A DNA stretch of 64,000 bases from Heterotrichella gracilis (taxonomy: Eukaryota; Sar; Xanthophyceae; Tribonematales; Xanthonemataceae), in contig JAULBX010014092.1 of the NCBI GenBank assembly GCA_032358255.1, forward strand, positions 32,751 through 96,750. Direction: 5' to 3'. A program made the position numbers and the translations under genes. A model generated the notes under the pieces. That model saw only the letters and a program-made list of their open reading frames with translations, was not told the DNA's origin and did no database searches. Below, in pieces: positions 13,275 to 25,500 of the stretch (position 1 is the stretch's first letter; each line of letters starts with the position of its first letter).

Positions 13275-15743
13275 TCAATCAATAAATGTTTGGCTAGATG
13301 CATAATACCATTGCTGCAGGGCCGAGGGTTGAATGCTGCCCAAATCATCGGCACTCAATTCATTGCACACATGCGCAAGCAAGTGGTTAATTCCATTTCC
13401 CTCTGAAACCTTTCCAATGTATCGAACTTTCTTGAACAATAGACTGGCCAGATGCAATTTTGATGGGTTGCTGACAACGCACTGTTGCCCGTCGTTATGG
13501 CCTATGCTCAATGTGCCGTTGTCCAGTGCTTCACCGACCAGGACCACAGCTGTCCTTGGGAAGTCAAAAGCATTTTCAGCTTTGTACTCTGTGAAAAAGG
13601 TGTGCAAGATTTGCTGTAAATTTTGATAATGTGGTGCTGGCTCGGAGGCTGTTGCATTGGCAGTGGCGTCATTGCTGCTAGGTGAAACATAGATCGAAAA
13701 CAATACTCCAAGAAGCATCTCAATGCAGCCTTGTTCCACACACGCGTCATGCCTCCACAGCAGAAGTCTGCAGACTCCGAGCACTGCTGTCGCCTGCGCC
13801 TGATGCAAATTTGGGTTCTTGCTCAACTCGGCGATCCATTGCATCAATTCTACCAGTGTATTGCTTGGCAGCTTGTCAATGTGCACGAAGATTGCATCAA
13901 GGCAGGCACTGAGGGCGCTGTGTGCCAAGGCGTAAAGCCCTGGGTCCCCACTTCTTGTCAGTGATAGCCTTTGCAGGTGCGGAAAGCAATACGCCAGGCC
14001 CTCGGTGCTTCCCATGCAGCAGGTGCTCAGGAGATTGATGAGCTCAATCTGGAGGGGCTTGATGTTTGAATCCGTCCCATTGCCGCATTGCAGAAGTGTG
14101 CCAAGCTTGGATCCAGGGGATACATGGTTTGCAAGGAAAGACTCATCCAACACAGTCACACCTGCACATTTGGAGTGTTTGTATAATAAAGTGACTAGGG
14201 CCATGGGTGCAGCACATGGTGGGGCACCCAAGGCCATGCTCAGGCATAGTGCAGTGCACGTCTCCTATTGTCTTCAACCAGGGTGAAGTTAATCAGCCTT
14301 GCGCCGGTGTACTATGCCGGTGTATTATGCGCATAGTACATCGGCGTAAGTATGATTTTATTTCTGCCTGCCAGGGGGCTGTTCACACATCCAATTGGAA
14401 CCTTGCAAGCTGGTGCAACACACAACTGAGGTTAAAATTCTCGTGCACAATATCATTTATATCTAAAATGGAAAAATTGAATGCATGAAACCATTTTTAT
14501 TTTTCACGGTATTACATAGTTGGATATTGAATGCTTCTAAAATAAAATATATCAACAACAAATTCAAGCACGCAACTGTAACAGGTTCAAGCTGTTAATT
14601 AATCATCAATTATAATTACCTGGCATAACAGATTGTTGCTGAATGTCTCCAACTTGGAGCAAGCATGACACAAGATCAGATTGGCCCAGCCATGGTGTTT
14701 CAAGGATGGCTTTGTATACCGTAGCTTCCTTCAGCATAGCAAGGTTATCCTGCAACAGTACACATATTAGTCAAACTTTGGGTTGCGCATCATGATAAAA
14801 TTAATACAAATGCATGAAGGGTGGCTGTCCGTAGTAATGCACATGCACTGTCCAACCTAAGCAAGGTGCATGATCAACACATTGCTCAAAGAGTGCTTTG
14901 CTGATATTTGCGTGACGGATCCCCGCTCCTTGGCACGACGCACGAGATTATCCTGTGCAAATAACTGCGCAATCATGGCAATTAATGCTTTCTGCAATGC
15001 AATATTATTCACCTTCAGCTCTGTTAATTGCCGTCCATTTGCCCGCCAGTTGCTGTTGCAATCCTCTGATGTTATTCTGGCAAATTCTGCGACTGTCGAG
15101 AAAATGAAGTTGCCCAAGGAGGCGCAAGGAATATCCAAGAGCTTGGCATTGTGTACGCCGCAGGTGATGAGTTCATGCGCTGTGTCTGGAGAAACCTCGC
15201 TTTTGAAACTGCAGTCCACACAAATGGTCAATTGTCCATTCATGTTGTACCCACAGCAACCTGGGCTGCGGCATGTTGTTGGGAGAGGCCTGTGCTTGGC
15301 TTCTGCTCGGCAAGGGTTGTGCAGCAGCTGGCTGGGTCTTGCCAATGACGTGGCTGTGCAGTAGTACTACGTCATTGGGCAGTGCAGCATTGGCAGTTAT
15401 TGGCAGTGCAGCCATTGGCAGTATATTTCAAAACTAACCAGTGCTGGATAATAGCTGAAATGATGGCCTTGCACAGTTTCTTCCCAGGTCCTGTCATTTC
15501 TTCAGACTCTGAGCATGTGCTTGCAACCAGGAAGCGCAGTACCTCACCAATCACCTCCCCAGAGCATGTGGCAATGCAGTTCCTCCAGTGTGTGGTGATG
15601 GTGTCAAGGCACCGTCTCATATGCGTGCTGGGGATGCTTTTGTAGCCATTTGCTCCCAGTCTTGCTGTCTCCAGCAGGTGTGAAGTCAGGAGCCACCATG
15701 TTGGGCATGGGGGCTCAGCACCTGTGATACCTGTGACCACCAT
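13275..15743 (-). CDS. HEAT/ARM-like helical protein, weakly condensin CAP-G-like
   Basis: Four exons read leftward, 15743-15439, 15208-14944, 14749-14620 and 14161-13275, join in frame to 528 aa. The product is almost wholly amphipathic helix. A C-terminal stretch (LGVCRLLLWRH, then LQQILHTFFTEYKAEN) resembles the conserved segment of condensin subunit CAP-G/Cnd3 that includes an LRQCLxVFFxxY-like helix. CAP-G is about 1,000 aa, so this would be a short relative or only its C-terminal half. The start at ATG 15743 is a guess, because the ORF continues upstream without an ATG. The exon 2 donor at 14944 is chosen on phase. It lies head-to-head with an SMC ATPase gene, which suits a chromosome-organisation role. 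Identity is not secure; another HEAT-repeat family is possible. Confidence 0.5.
14301..14347. repeat. Intronic inverted repeat
   Basis: GCGCCGGTGTACTATG at 14301-14316 pairs with CATAGTACATCGGCGT at 14332-14347, one mismatch, with a short loop that contains a near-copy CCGGTGTATTATGCG. It lies in the last intron of the HEAT-like gene. It could be a very small MITE remnant. Confidence 0.7.
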
Positions 15744-16510
15744 TGCAACACCACAGGACCTGCCCAAGGGCCTTAAGAGTCGTTTGTGAGACCAATATCA
15801 GTTGGGCTTGCAAAAATTAACGAAATGCGACATGGGTATCCATCCTAAAGGGTTTTATCACCACCTGTTGGCCTTTGGTGCAGACCGTTCAACTTGGTCA
15901 CAACACATCACTTCCATGTTTGACATCGCTTCGAGAAGCAGTTCTTTGGTTTATGAGCCTAGGAAGGAAATGGTCGAAATAATGCGTCGTTGGCTGTGCT
16001 GGCACCACCGTGACGGTAAATTTTACACAGTGTGAGCTGAAAACACATACGTTACTGCATTTTGAATGTTAATGGGGACCTGAGGGCCAGCACACTCCTC
16101 GTTCAATATGTTCATCTATTCCTATAAGCTTGTCGTGGTGCAACCATTTGGCAAGTGAGCTTCAGAAGAATAGCGAACCTGGGTTCTACAGTCTTCTTTA
16201 CTCCCGTCTAGCGGTTATATGTCATATCAGATTATTCTAGTCGGCTGTAGCAGGGAGCTGTCAAATGCATGCATATGCATATAGCATCCATGTAGCCTGT
16301 GGGTGGGCTCAACCGCCTGTGAGACATTTTAATGTCGCAGTGCATGTGGGTCGTGCTGAAATTCACTGATATCAAGGTTGCCAACTGGTAGCGGCTGTAT
16401 GACAAAGTGGGTCCCTATAAAGCGAGTTGCAACGGGATAAATGAGCAGTGAGGGTACAGAGCAGTCGCGAAGAACCTTGTGAACCAGGCTCAACACAGCA
16501 ACACAGGACC
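15744..16510. promoter_or_regulatory. Divergent intergenic region between HEAT-like and SMC genes
   Basis: The two start codons face away from each other across 767 bp, so both promoters must lie here. No clear TATA box or repeated operator was recognised. The arrangement allows co-regulation but does not prove it. Confidence 0.4.
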
Positions 16511-19500
16511 ATGGCTTTCTACATTGCACATCTGAAAGCGAAAGCATTCAAGTCAATAGGAGGAGACTGGGTGGAAGCAACCCTCAAGCCTGGTCTTGTG
16601 GGCATTGTGGGACCCAACGGCTGCGGCAAATCAAACCTGGTATGTGGTTGGACGCCAGGTGCAAGTGCAATCAAGGTTGTTGTGTGTAGGATTGCATCCC
16701 ATGGCACACGAGAAAGTGGCTGTCTAGTGCCAGTGCCACCACGGTTGATTGGTGTAGGGCACCCGCATGCCGCCATGCATGGGTATGTGGCTGCACAGGG
16801 CCAGTGGCACCATGTCACATGTTGGACTAGGTGGAAGGTGGCCAGGGCCTTACTCCCGTAGTGACCATGGTTCAAAGGTTGCTGGCTCTAGTATGTGCTG
16901 ACGATGCATGGTAACTGCCAATGTTGTTCAATCCCCACCCAGACCCCGGGTCCCCACACAGATATCAGGCATTTGCTTTGCGCTGGCCTGCAGTCACCAG
17001 CAGTTGGGAGTAAGCAACCTTGCTGAGCTTCACAACACAGAGGCCAATGAGGTATGGCCAATGTTCAAGGGTGTGACCACCACAAGCATCGCCATGGCAA
17101 GCACAATAGGATCAACCCTGTAGGTCGAGCTGCAGCATGACTTGTTATGCAGTACTGCACGTTGGTTGGGGCCGCATGAGCCGATGCACAGTAATGTGTT
17201 TTGGAAATATTCATGCTGCCTCCTGAATGTACAGTGGCCCCCTATTAACACCCTTTGGAAAATTGTCATACAACATAATATTATCGTTGGTATGCAAGTG
17301 GGTACCCTGTACGCATGCTTGTGGCGTTGCCAACTGCTTTGGGCTATATATTGTGTTTGCTGTGATATGCAGTAGGGTCAACCTATTCATCCACAACACA
17401 GGTATGTGAAGTGCATGTGACGCTCCGAAGCGCAGCAACTTCAGAAAGCCGCTGCATCAGTGCAACTCTGCGGAAATCTGGACAAGATGTGTCGAGAGAG
17501 TACAAAATTGATGGGAAATGCAAGACTGCAAAAGAGGTCAAGGTGAGCTTGTGCATTACAGATGCCTGAACAGTAGCCTACGGTACCCTATTTCCATCTT
17601 GAAAAAGTGCATTTTGTGGACCACAATGAGGTGGCCACTAAATGTGTCAGTGCGGCACTAATGGAAGGTGGTTTTGTATTGTAGGAGCACTTGCGGAGCA
17701 TGGACATCATCATTGACTCAGCATGCGCAGTGATCAAGCAAGCTCAAGTGACCAGGCTTGCGGATGTAAACAGTAAGTCGCAAGCAGTGCAATATGCCTT
17801 GATCAGAGTTGCAATGCGTATGGTAAATTTGAAGGAATCCTTGTGTGTACTGACAGGTTTCTTGAGCAAAATAGACATCTTGATTACAGCATGACCTCAT
17901 AGCACGTTGAGAACATTACGTCAGAGCATGGGTGCCCACAGCAATTTAGTATTTAACTTGCTGTGGTGCCGCAGATCCTACAGATATTGCGGCAGTCATA
18001 GGGGAGTCAAGCGGCTACAAAAGGTAACAGAGCGGGTAAATTTATATTTTCTCTCTCAATTTCCACCCTGGTTTACAGCAGCTAGTATTGACTAAAGACG
18101 AGGCTGCTGTACTGGCGGTGGCCGGTGGTGGTGGGTGGAAGATCTTAAGGCACTGACCATGGCACTGGGAACCAACTTTCTGCGTCCTGATGTTGTGCAG
18201 GTGGCAAACAGAGACACAGCTGGCAGCTGATGAGGTCTCAAAAACCCAGAAAGTTTGCCAAGATGTCAATCAGAAGATCTGTGTTCTGGTAATGCCCTCT
18301 GAGTCAGATTTACGCACCTGCATTGAGTAGTGAGATTCCTTTACAAGTTTGCAAGAAACAAACCATTATTGCAATCTGATTCAGTCTCTCTTGGTAAGTT
18401 CTCATTTATTTTTACCAACTTTGCATGCAAGGAGAAAACAATTGCAAGTGATGATGCCAAACACAAGGCGCTTGAACGGGCAGAATATATCGACACAGAG
18501 CTGCAAGACGTTGCCCGCAGGATGTTTCAGAACCTATCACAGACAAAAGCCCAGCTGGACTCCTGCATTTCAGCCACTGAACAACAATCAGATAGATTGA
18601 AGGTAAGGATACACATAATCATATAATTCCCACAGTATTCAGCAGGATGTTATAGTACTCTTTGTTGCACTTCTTCATGGTTGCACATTTGACTGTAGAG
18701 GTAGCATGGTAAACAGCATTGACAAGTATTTTTTTTGGGGTCAAATTTCAGTCAATAGAAAGGTAAAATTTTGCTGTGATGTTTTGAACACGTCATTTTA
18801 TGGATACAGTCAACCCTTGGAGTCCACTGGACAATTAATTGTGTGCAGGCTACACAAGCAACCACTGATGCAAAGATAGCGAAGCTTCAGGAAGAATATG
18901 ACAATGTGCGGAAATCTCTTGCTGCGGCCGACCCAAGCTCAAGCACATTGGCACTGCGTCAGAATATTGCTAAGCTGGAAGAAGAGGTAGGCAGAACAGT
19001 ACTGTCATCAAACAAATCAGAAATAAATCCATGTTTGCAAATTGTGTTATAAACACATGCGCAGAACCTGACTTGTTTCATCGACCATTACATGGCTACA
19101 TACATTGTCCAATGTACCCATTCTCCCTTGCTGACATATGTGCAGTGCCCCAATCGTGGGGTCAAGGGAAAGGGCTGGGGACTTTGTTTGGTACCACGCA
19201 CCAAGGCGGCATGCAATTTGCATCGATGATCCACCCTAGTTGCCTGTAACAATCTCCCCCTCAATACTATTGCAGCAAACTCGATTTATGATTGTGCAGA
19301 TGAAAGTCCTCGAGGAGCAACTCGCCAAGTCCCACCTGGTACAATCAACCATCCAGGACTTGCGCAGCACTATCAAATGCCTCCAAACGCAAATGGAAGG
19401 CATTGGGTCTCAGCGGAAACAGCAAGATGAGGCAATTCACCAGTTGCAGACTGACTTGGACCTCTGTCTGACAGGTGGTTTTCTGCACCGTTCCCTAGCA

Positions 19501-22500
19501 TGCTAAAGAATGTTTTCTGAAAAGTGGGAGATCGCAGCAGTCCTGACTAGGCTTGCGCACTCTGCAATTTGGAACGCCACAATGCCATTCGTTTTTTTGA
19601 GCTTGATATGAAACGGCACATTTTCATGAATCTTGAGCAATGTCTGACGGCCATGTTCTATGCACCCTCCTTTCTGCTACCCTTGCGTGACATGCCCTCC
19701 CCCTTTCACTGTAACTATCAAGGATACACACTGCAGATTTGCAGTATCCACGCGAGGCCCCAGGCTGAAATGACAACTTGAAACTGCGTTGCTACTTGGA
19801 AACCTTGTCTTCCCTGGGTATGCACTTAATGACTAAGCTAGGTGAATCATCGTCAGCAGGGGCACAAACCACACAGCGGCAAGCGTACTACAGGAAAGAG
19901 CTGCAAACGTTACAAGACTCATGCGCGGCTATTGAGCAAGAAGCAGCTGTCTTGCGTGACAAACATGCTGGGCTGGTACAAGCGCTGACAACTCATCAAA
20001 CTGAACAGCAGCGGTGGGTCGTTGGATGAGTTGGATATTGAACATGGCAGTGACAACTGTGCGCAGAAAATTTTCATTGGCTGTTTTATTACACTCCAAT
20101 TTTTACACATGCACAGTTCTCTTATAGAAAGGCGTGCATATTGGGCTGTACACGCAAACCTGATTACGGGTCTGTTTGAAGTGTATGACTATACACTGAC
20201 AAGCCTCTGCTTGAGTCACTGCAGAAGCAGGCATGGAAGCATTTGGATGTACTTAAATGGTAAATCTTGAATTAAACTGTGTGATGTTGCAGGATCAGTC
20301 AGCAGTGTGCGGCGCATTGTGGCATGATGGAGGAACAGCAGGGCCGCATCCACCAGACCCATGTGCGCCTGTACACAATTGAGGAGCAGATAAAAAAACA
20401 GCAATGCGTGGTGAATCAGCTATCAGCCACAATCAACTGCACCAGAATGGGCCTGGGAGTAATCCACCAGAACAGCTCTGGTCAAGTGCCCTCCTGCATG
20501 CTTCACGACTGCTTTGCGTTCAAGCCAGATGCGTTTGATTGGGTGGCGGAGGCTTGCCAGGCGCTTGACAACATCGCAGGGCCAAAGCTACAGATTGCCG
20601 TGGTGCAAACCAAGAGGCAAGCTGTGCAGTTGTTGGGCAGCGCTGTGCCTGTCCAAAACTGTGCGCAGTCAAAGATACGGATATGGCCACTGGATACAAT
20701 CACCTTTGTAGACAACGCACGCAGTCATCATGCAGTCTTGAGCAAGTTCCAACCAGGCAAGTGGCATTGACTCAGCACATTTCTACTGCAGTGCCCCCTA
20801 GCATGGAGGTCACTAAAGGGTTATCCGTTGAATATTTTACATAATGCTGGATGATAAATGATTGATTTGCTTCAAAGCCTGGCTGCAATTTTACCGTTTT
20901 CCACTCCTGTGCAGGTGACGTAATGGTTCCACTAGACTTCATGCAGTACGAAGCAAGATACGAGAACGCATTGAAGAGGGCATTGGGAGGGTATTTGATT
21001 GCCCGCAATGACAGCGTGGCAGACAAACTGGCAGAGATGGGGGTGTCATCTGTCACACTGGATGGGACAATTAGCCGCATTGGCTCTGTCCAGGTACTCC
21101 TGGTTTTAGGTCTGTTCACAGAGAAAATGCGCACTCCATCCTGCAGCGAAAGCTAAGCGGCACAGACACCACCAGCATCCCGCAGCCTGCTTTAATAAAG
21201 CAGTGGGGTACTGGTCACCAATGGCCCTTGCCTGCCTGTGGAAACCCTAAACCCTAAAACCCTTGGCCATCCTCGATCCAGCCTACTACCAAGGCTGTGC
21301 TGGTGGATTGCAGCAACCTGGTCACCGTTGGTCCAAGGGTCAATAGAGGCATCTTGATTCACAGGAATTGTATAAAAAATGCGTCATCATCTTCCGAGCA
21401 GTGCAGTGATTGTCCAGACTCTAAATTAAAAGTTACATGAATTTAAATGCAGGGAGGCTGGAGAGAAGGCAAATCAACGACAGCATCCCTCATGCAGCAG
21501 AAACTTTGCCTTGACAAGCTCCAGGTCAGTAAATTGGGCGCATGTCTAACTTTGGCCACACACAGGCCCCTTGTACTCATTTCCAATGCTCCCACCGCGT
21601 GCGTGATGGTGCTAAAAAACAATTGCATTATTTTTACATAAATGTGAATGCAGTGTACCGGGTACTGGATTGTGCAAAATGGACAGTCGCATTGGGATCC
21701 CAGTGCAGCAGTTTTATTGTCCAGCTCCTGTACAAGCTCCACACACGCATGGAACCACTTAAAAGGCAGGGAAAGGTTGAGAACAGGGTTACTATGCAAG
21801 ACTATGGGAGCCACTGGCTTTGGAATCACTGTGAATCCTGCACTGAAACACCTTCTGATGGTGTACCTAGGTAGAGTTGCATACTGCCAAGGACGTCCTG
21901 CTGCAGCTGCAACAAGAGGCACAAACTCTGCAAACACAGAAGGCTGATGGCGAGAGCTTTTTGGAGAACTGCCGGGCTCTGGAGGAGCAACGGGCAGCAA
22001 TTGAAAGGGTAAAATACATTATTAAATATTTTGGTGCACAACGCGGATTGTCAGTGTACTTTGATTGCAATGTGTACAAATAGCACATTGTGACCATTTC
22101 AATGGCCTTCGACATTGTCATTGTATGACCAGAAGATTTTAATGCAATTGCCGACCGCTTTATTTTTTTGGTGCAAATTCTTGCCACAGGAAATCAAAGA
22201 CCTCCAGCACCAGCTGGCGGAGGCACAGATGGAGATGGATGCAAATCAAAAGGCACAGCAGCACACTGCAGCCCTGACCCAGACGAGGCAGCAGTTCCTG
22301 GCGAACTGCAAATCAGAGAGGCAGTTCCATGACAGCCAACAAGGCCTTGTGCTTGCAAACAGCATCAAACAGCAGCTTCAGTCGGCCAAGTACGTGTCAT
22401 GATGTGCTCTTTACATGCACCCGTACATACGGGTGGTAAATATTGCAATTGCATTAATGCATTCATGGCATTGATGGGGATTTACGTATTTCTTCTGATT

Positions 22501-25500
22501 GCTGCCACTTCATTATCTCCTGCTATGATCACTTCCCTGTGATATTCCAGCCATCAAAAGACCATGTGCCGTACACATGTTGCACACCATGCAAATCAGA
22601 ATCCCCACCAATTGTATGTATAAACATAAATGTACTAGTAGTACGTTTAGTAAAGGTACATTGATGGCTGCCAGCCCAAGCACCACGGGTGCACTCAAAA
22701 TGATGGATGAACCACCCCAGGTTGCATCAAGCAACGCTTCAAGCAGAGCTAGATAGGGCGACAGCAGGGCTGGATGAAGCAACCACCAAGCTGCTGTTGG
22801 CTGAGGATGACCAGCAAGATGTTGAGCAGGAGTCATCAAGTGTTGCTGAGCAACTTGCCTACAAGCAGGAGGAGCACATGGATTGCCTTGCCACGCTGGC
22901 AAGGGTCTTGGTACTTGTTGCTGGCTGATGTGGAGTTGTAGGCGTCATTTTGAATGTTGTTGCCATCTGAGATGCGCATGTGCATCAGAAAAATCTTGGA
23001 ATGCAGAGCTTGGACTTTGCACAGCGAGCAATGTGCCAAACTATGGCTATTAGCAGGCCAAATGGCTGATCAGCATTTCATTGTTACTCCAACCAGGCTG
23101 AGCAGGCTCTGAAAGAAGAAGGAAGAAGGGTCAACGAGAAGAATGTACAAGCATTGGATGCAGAGATCAGCCAGTTGGAGAAGTCAATTGTGGAGGTAAA
23201 TGGCCACAGTGACAATGGCTTGGTGGCAAAGGCTGCTTGATCTTGCTTGATTCATTGTCACAAGTGTTATTGCTCTCTTCATGCCATCAGGGGTGTTGAT
23301 ATATAAAGCAAGAATTCCTTTTTATATATTAACACCCCTGATGTCATGTCACAGCACATGTGAGCATGCGCACGCCACCAGGGTATTATCCGTTGCCGCA
23401 GCAAACTTTGCAGTCAATTTGCTGGTACTATGCTGTGTGCTGTATGATGGCCATCCCCGCGCATTGTACTGGTATTGCGCCGCCCAGTGTCGCAAATATA
23501 ATTCCACGCATCCCGGAATGAAAATTTCGACACTGGGCGGCTTGCAGACTTTTGTATTCCACCAGAGCTACAGCGCGTCAAGGAAAAGTAGCACATCATG
23601 CCATAAGCTGAATTTGAAAACAGTAATCGCATTGATATATCCAATGCATACAGGTGCAGAAGGAGTTGAAAACCGCTGCTGAGCAGACAAGCAAGCTGCG
23701 GAAACAAGTGCATCAGCTGCAACAGGAAGAAACCAAACTAAAGCAGAAGCTGCCGCCCGCATGGGATGGGATAATCGAAGATCACACAGAAATGGAGATG
23801 ATGGATGTGGATGCATCCTATGAGCAGCTGCAAGAAGAATACAAGGAGCTGACCCGGAGTTGGAAAGCTCTGCAGGTAGGCGCATGTTGACTTTCATGTT
23901 GGGACCATACTTGCCATGGTGCATGCAGCTTATAATGCCTTTCAGGAACTGTGCATGCAGCTCACGGTTCTGACCTGATTGGAAAAGACGGCGCAGCTGC
24001 AATCAATCATAACCACATGCACTCCCGCAGGAGGAGTTGCGCAAATGCTCCCACCAGCAGCACCCAGTGTCTGCTGCAGAGCATCTGCTGCATGAGGATA
24101 GAAAGAAGCTGCGCCAGACTTTACAGGTAATCAGCACTCGCTGTGGGAACCGTGGCCAAGCTCTGTCTGACCTGAATATCAGTGCACAAATGACCATATT
24201 TAATGACAAGGACCATTATGGCATGCCCACATCATGGCTATGACCACACTATGCTGTTCATAGGATCCGTCCTATGACCACATTATTGCTATGACTACAT
24301 CAATGGCTGTGCTGCAGGCCAGGGCAGACGCACTGTCCACCGCCGTGACTTGCCTCCAGGAGGGCATTGCTGCATCCTCACAGCAGGTGGTGGAGATCAA
24401 TGAAACTGTGTTTGAAGCAGTCCAGCTCACGTTTGGCAGCCTGGTCAGGTCGCTGCTTCCCACCAAGGTGCCTATACAAACCCTAAACCATCAACCCTAA
24501 CCAGCTGACGTATGGTAGCCTGGTCAGCTCACTGCTCCCCACCAAGGTGCATACATAAACCCCAAACCCTAACCAGCTGACTTTTGGCAGCCTGGTCAGG
24601 TCATTGCTCCCCACCAAGGTGCCTATTCAAACCCTAAGCCATAAAATCTAAACCCAAGCTTTCATGAAAAAATATTGATGGTAAATCACAGAAATATCGC
24701 GTGGCTTTCCATCTGGGACCTCCTGCTATTTCCTGTGTTTCCACCCATGCAGAGTATACGGCTGGCAAAGACGCAGTCCCTGGCACATGAGGGGGTCAGG
24801 CTCGAGATGGCCAACCGCATGGCGGGTGCTAGCAGCAGGCACACATCAGGCGCTGGCCCCAGTGCTGATGGGCGCCAGGCTGAGCAAAGCTGGAGCAGTC
24901 GCCTGGATATGCTGTCTGGTGGCCAGGTAGGGAAAATACACAGATGTAAACGCCTGGGTCCTGGGTAGCTTTGGAGCACTCATAAAATAAATGAAAGAAA
25001 TAAATCACTTTCCTTTTGCATACTGATCAGCGCAAGGTGGTGTTTCTGGCGCTGGTGTTGGTGCTGGTGCTGGTGCGTACTCATTTATATTTGTTTGTCA
25101 TTTCTATTTTCTTTTTGTATAGGAACGTACTTACCTATAAGCTTTGTTTATATATTAATATTTCTCTCTTCACCTGTTCAGCGCACGCTGGTGTCCCTGG
25201 CGCTGGTGCTGGCAGCTGCACGGGCCGGCCTGCAGACCTCGCTCTTCCTGCTGGATGAGGTGGACGCAGCCCTGGATGAGCACAACCAGCAGCTGGTGGC
25301 CAAGCTGCTGCGGGACATTGTGGCTGACAGCGACGGCGGCTGCCAGGTGGTCTGCGTGACCCACAACAAGGCCTTCCAAGCCATCTGCCACCAGATCATT
25401 CAGGTGCGGCAACAGTGTACACCATCTGTAGGTTTGTCCATCAGCGACGGGAGTGCACTACATGATGCGCTTGTCTTGGTAATTTGAATTGCCCCAGTTG

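Noticed and set aside
21241-21264. Possible chromosome end or telomere
   Set aside because: AAACCCT runs here and elsewhere are two to nine units long and lie inside introns of intact genes, so they are interstitial.
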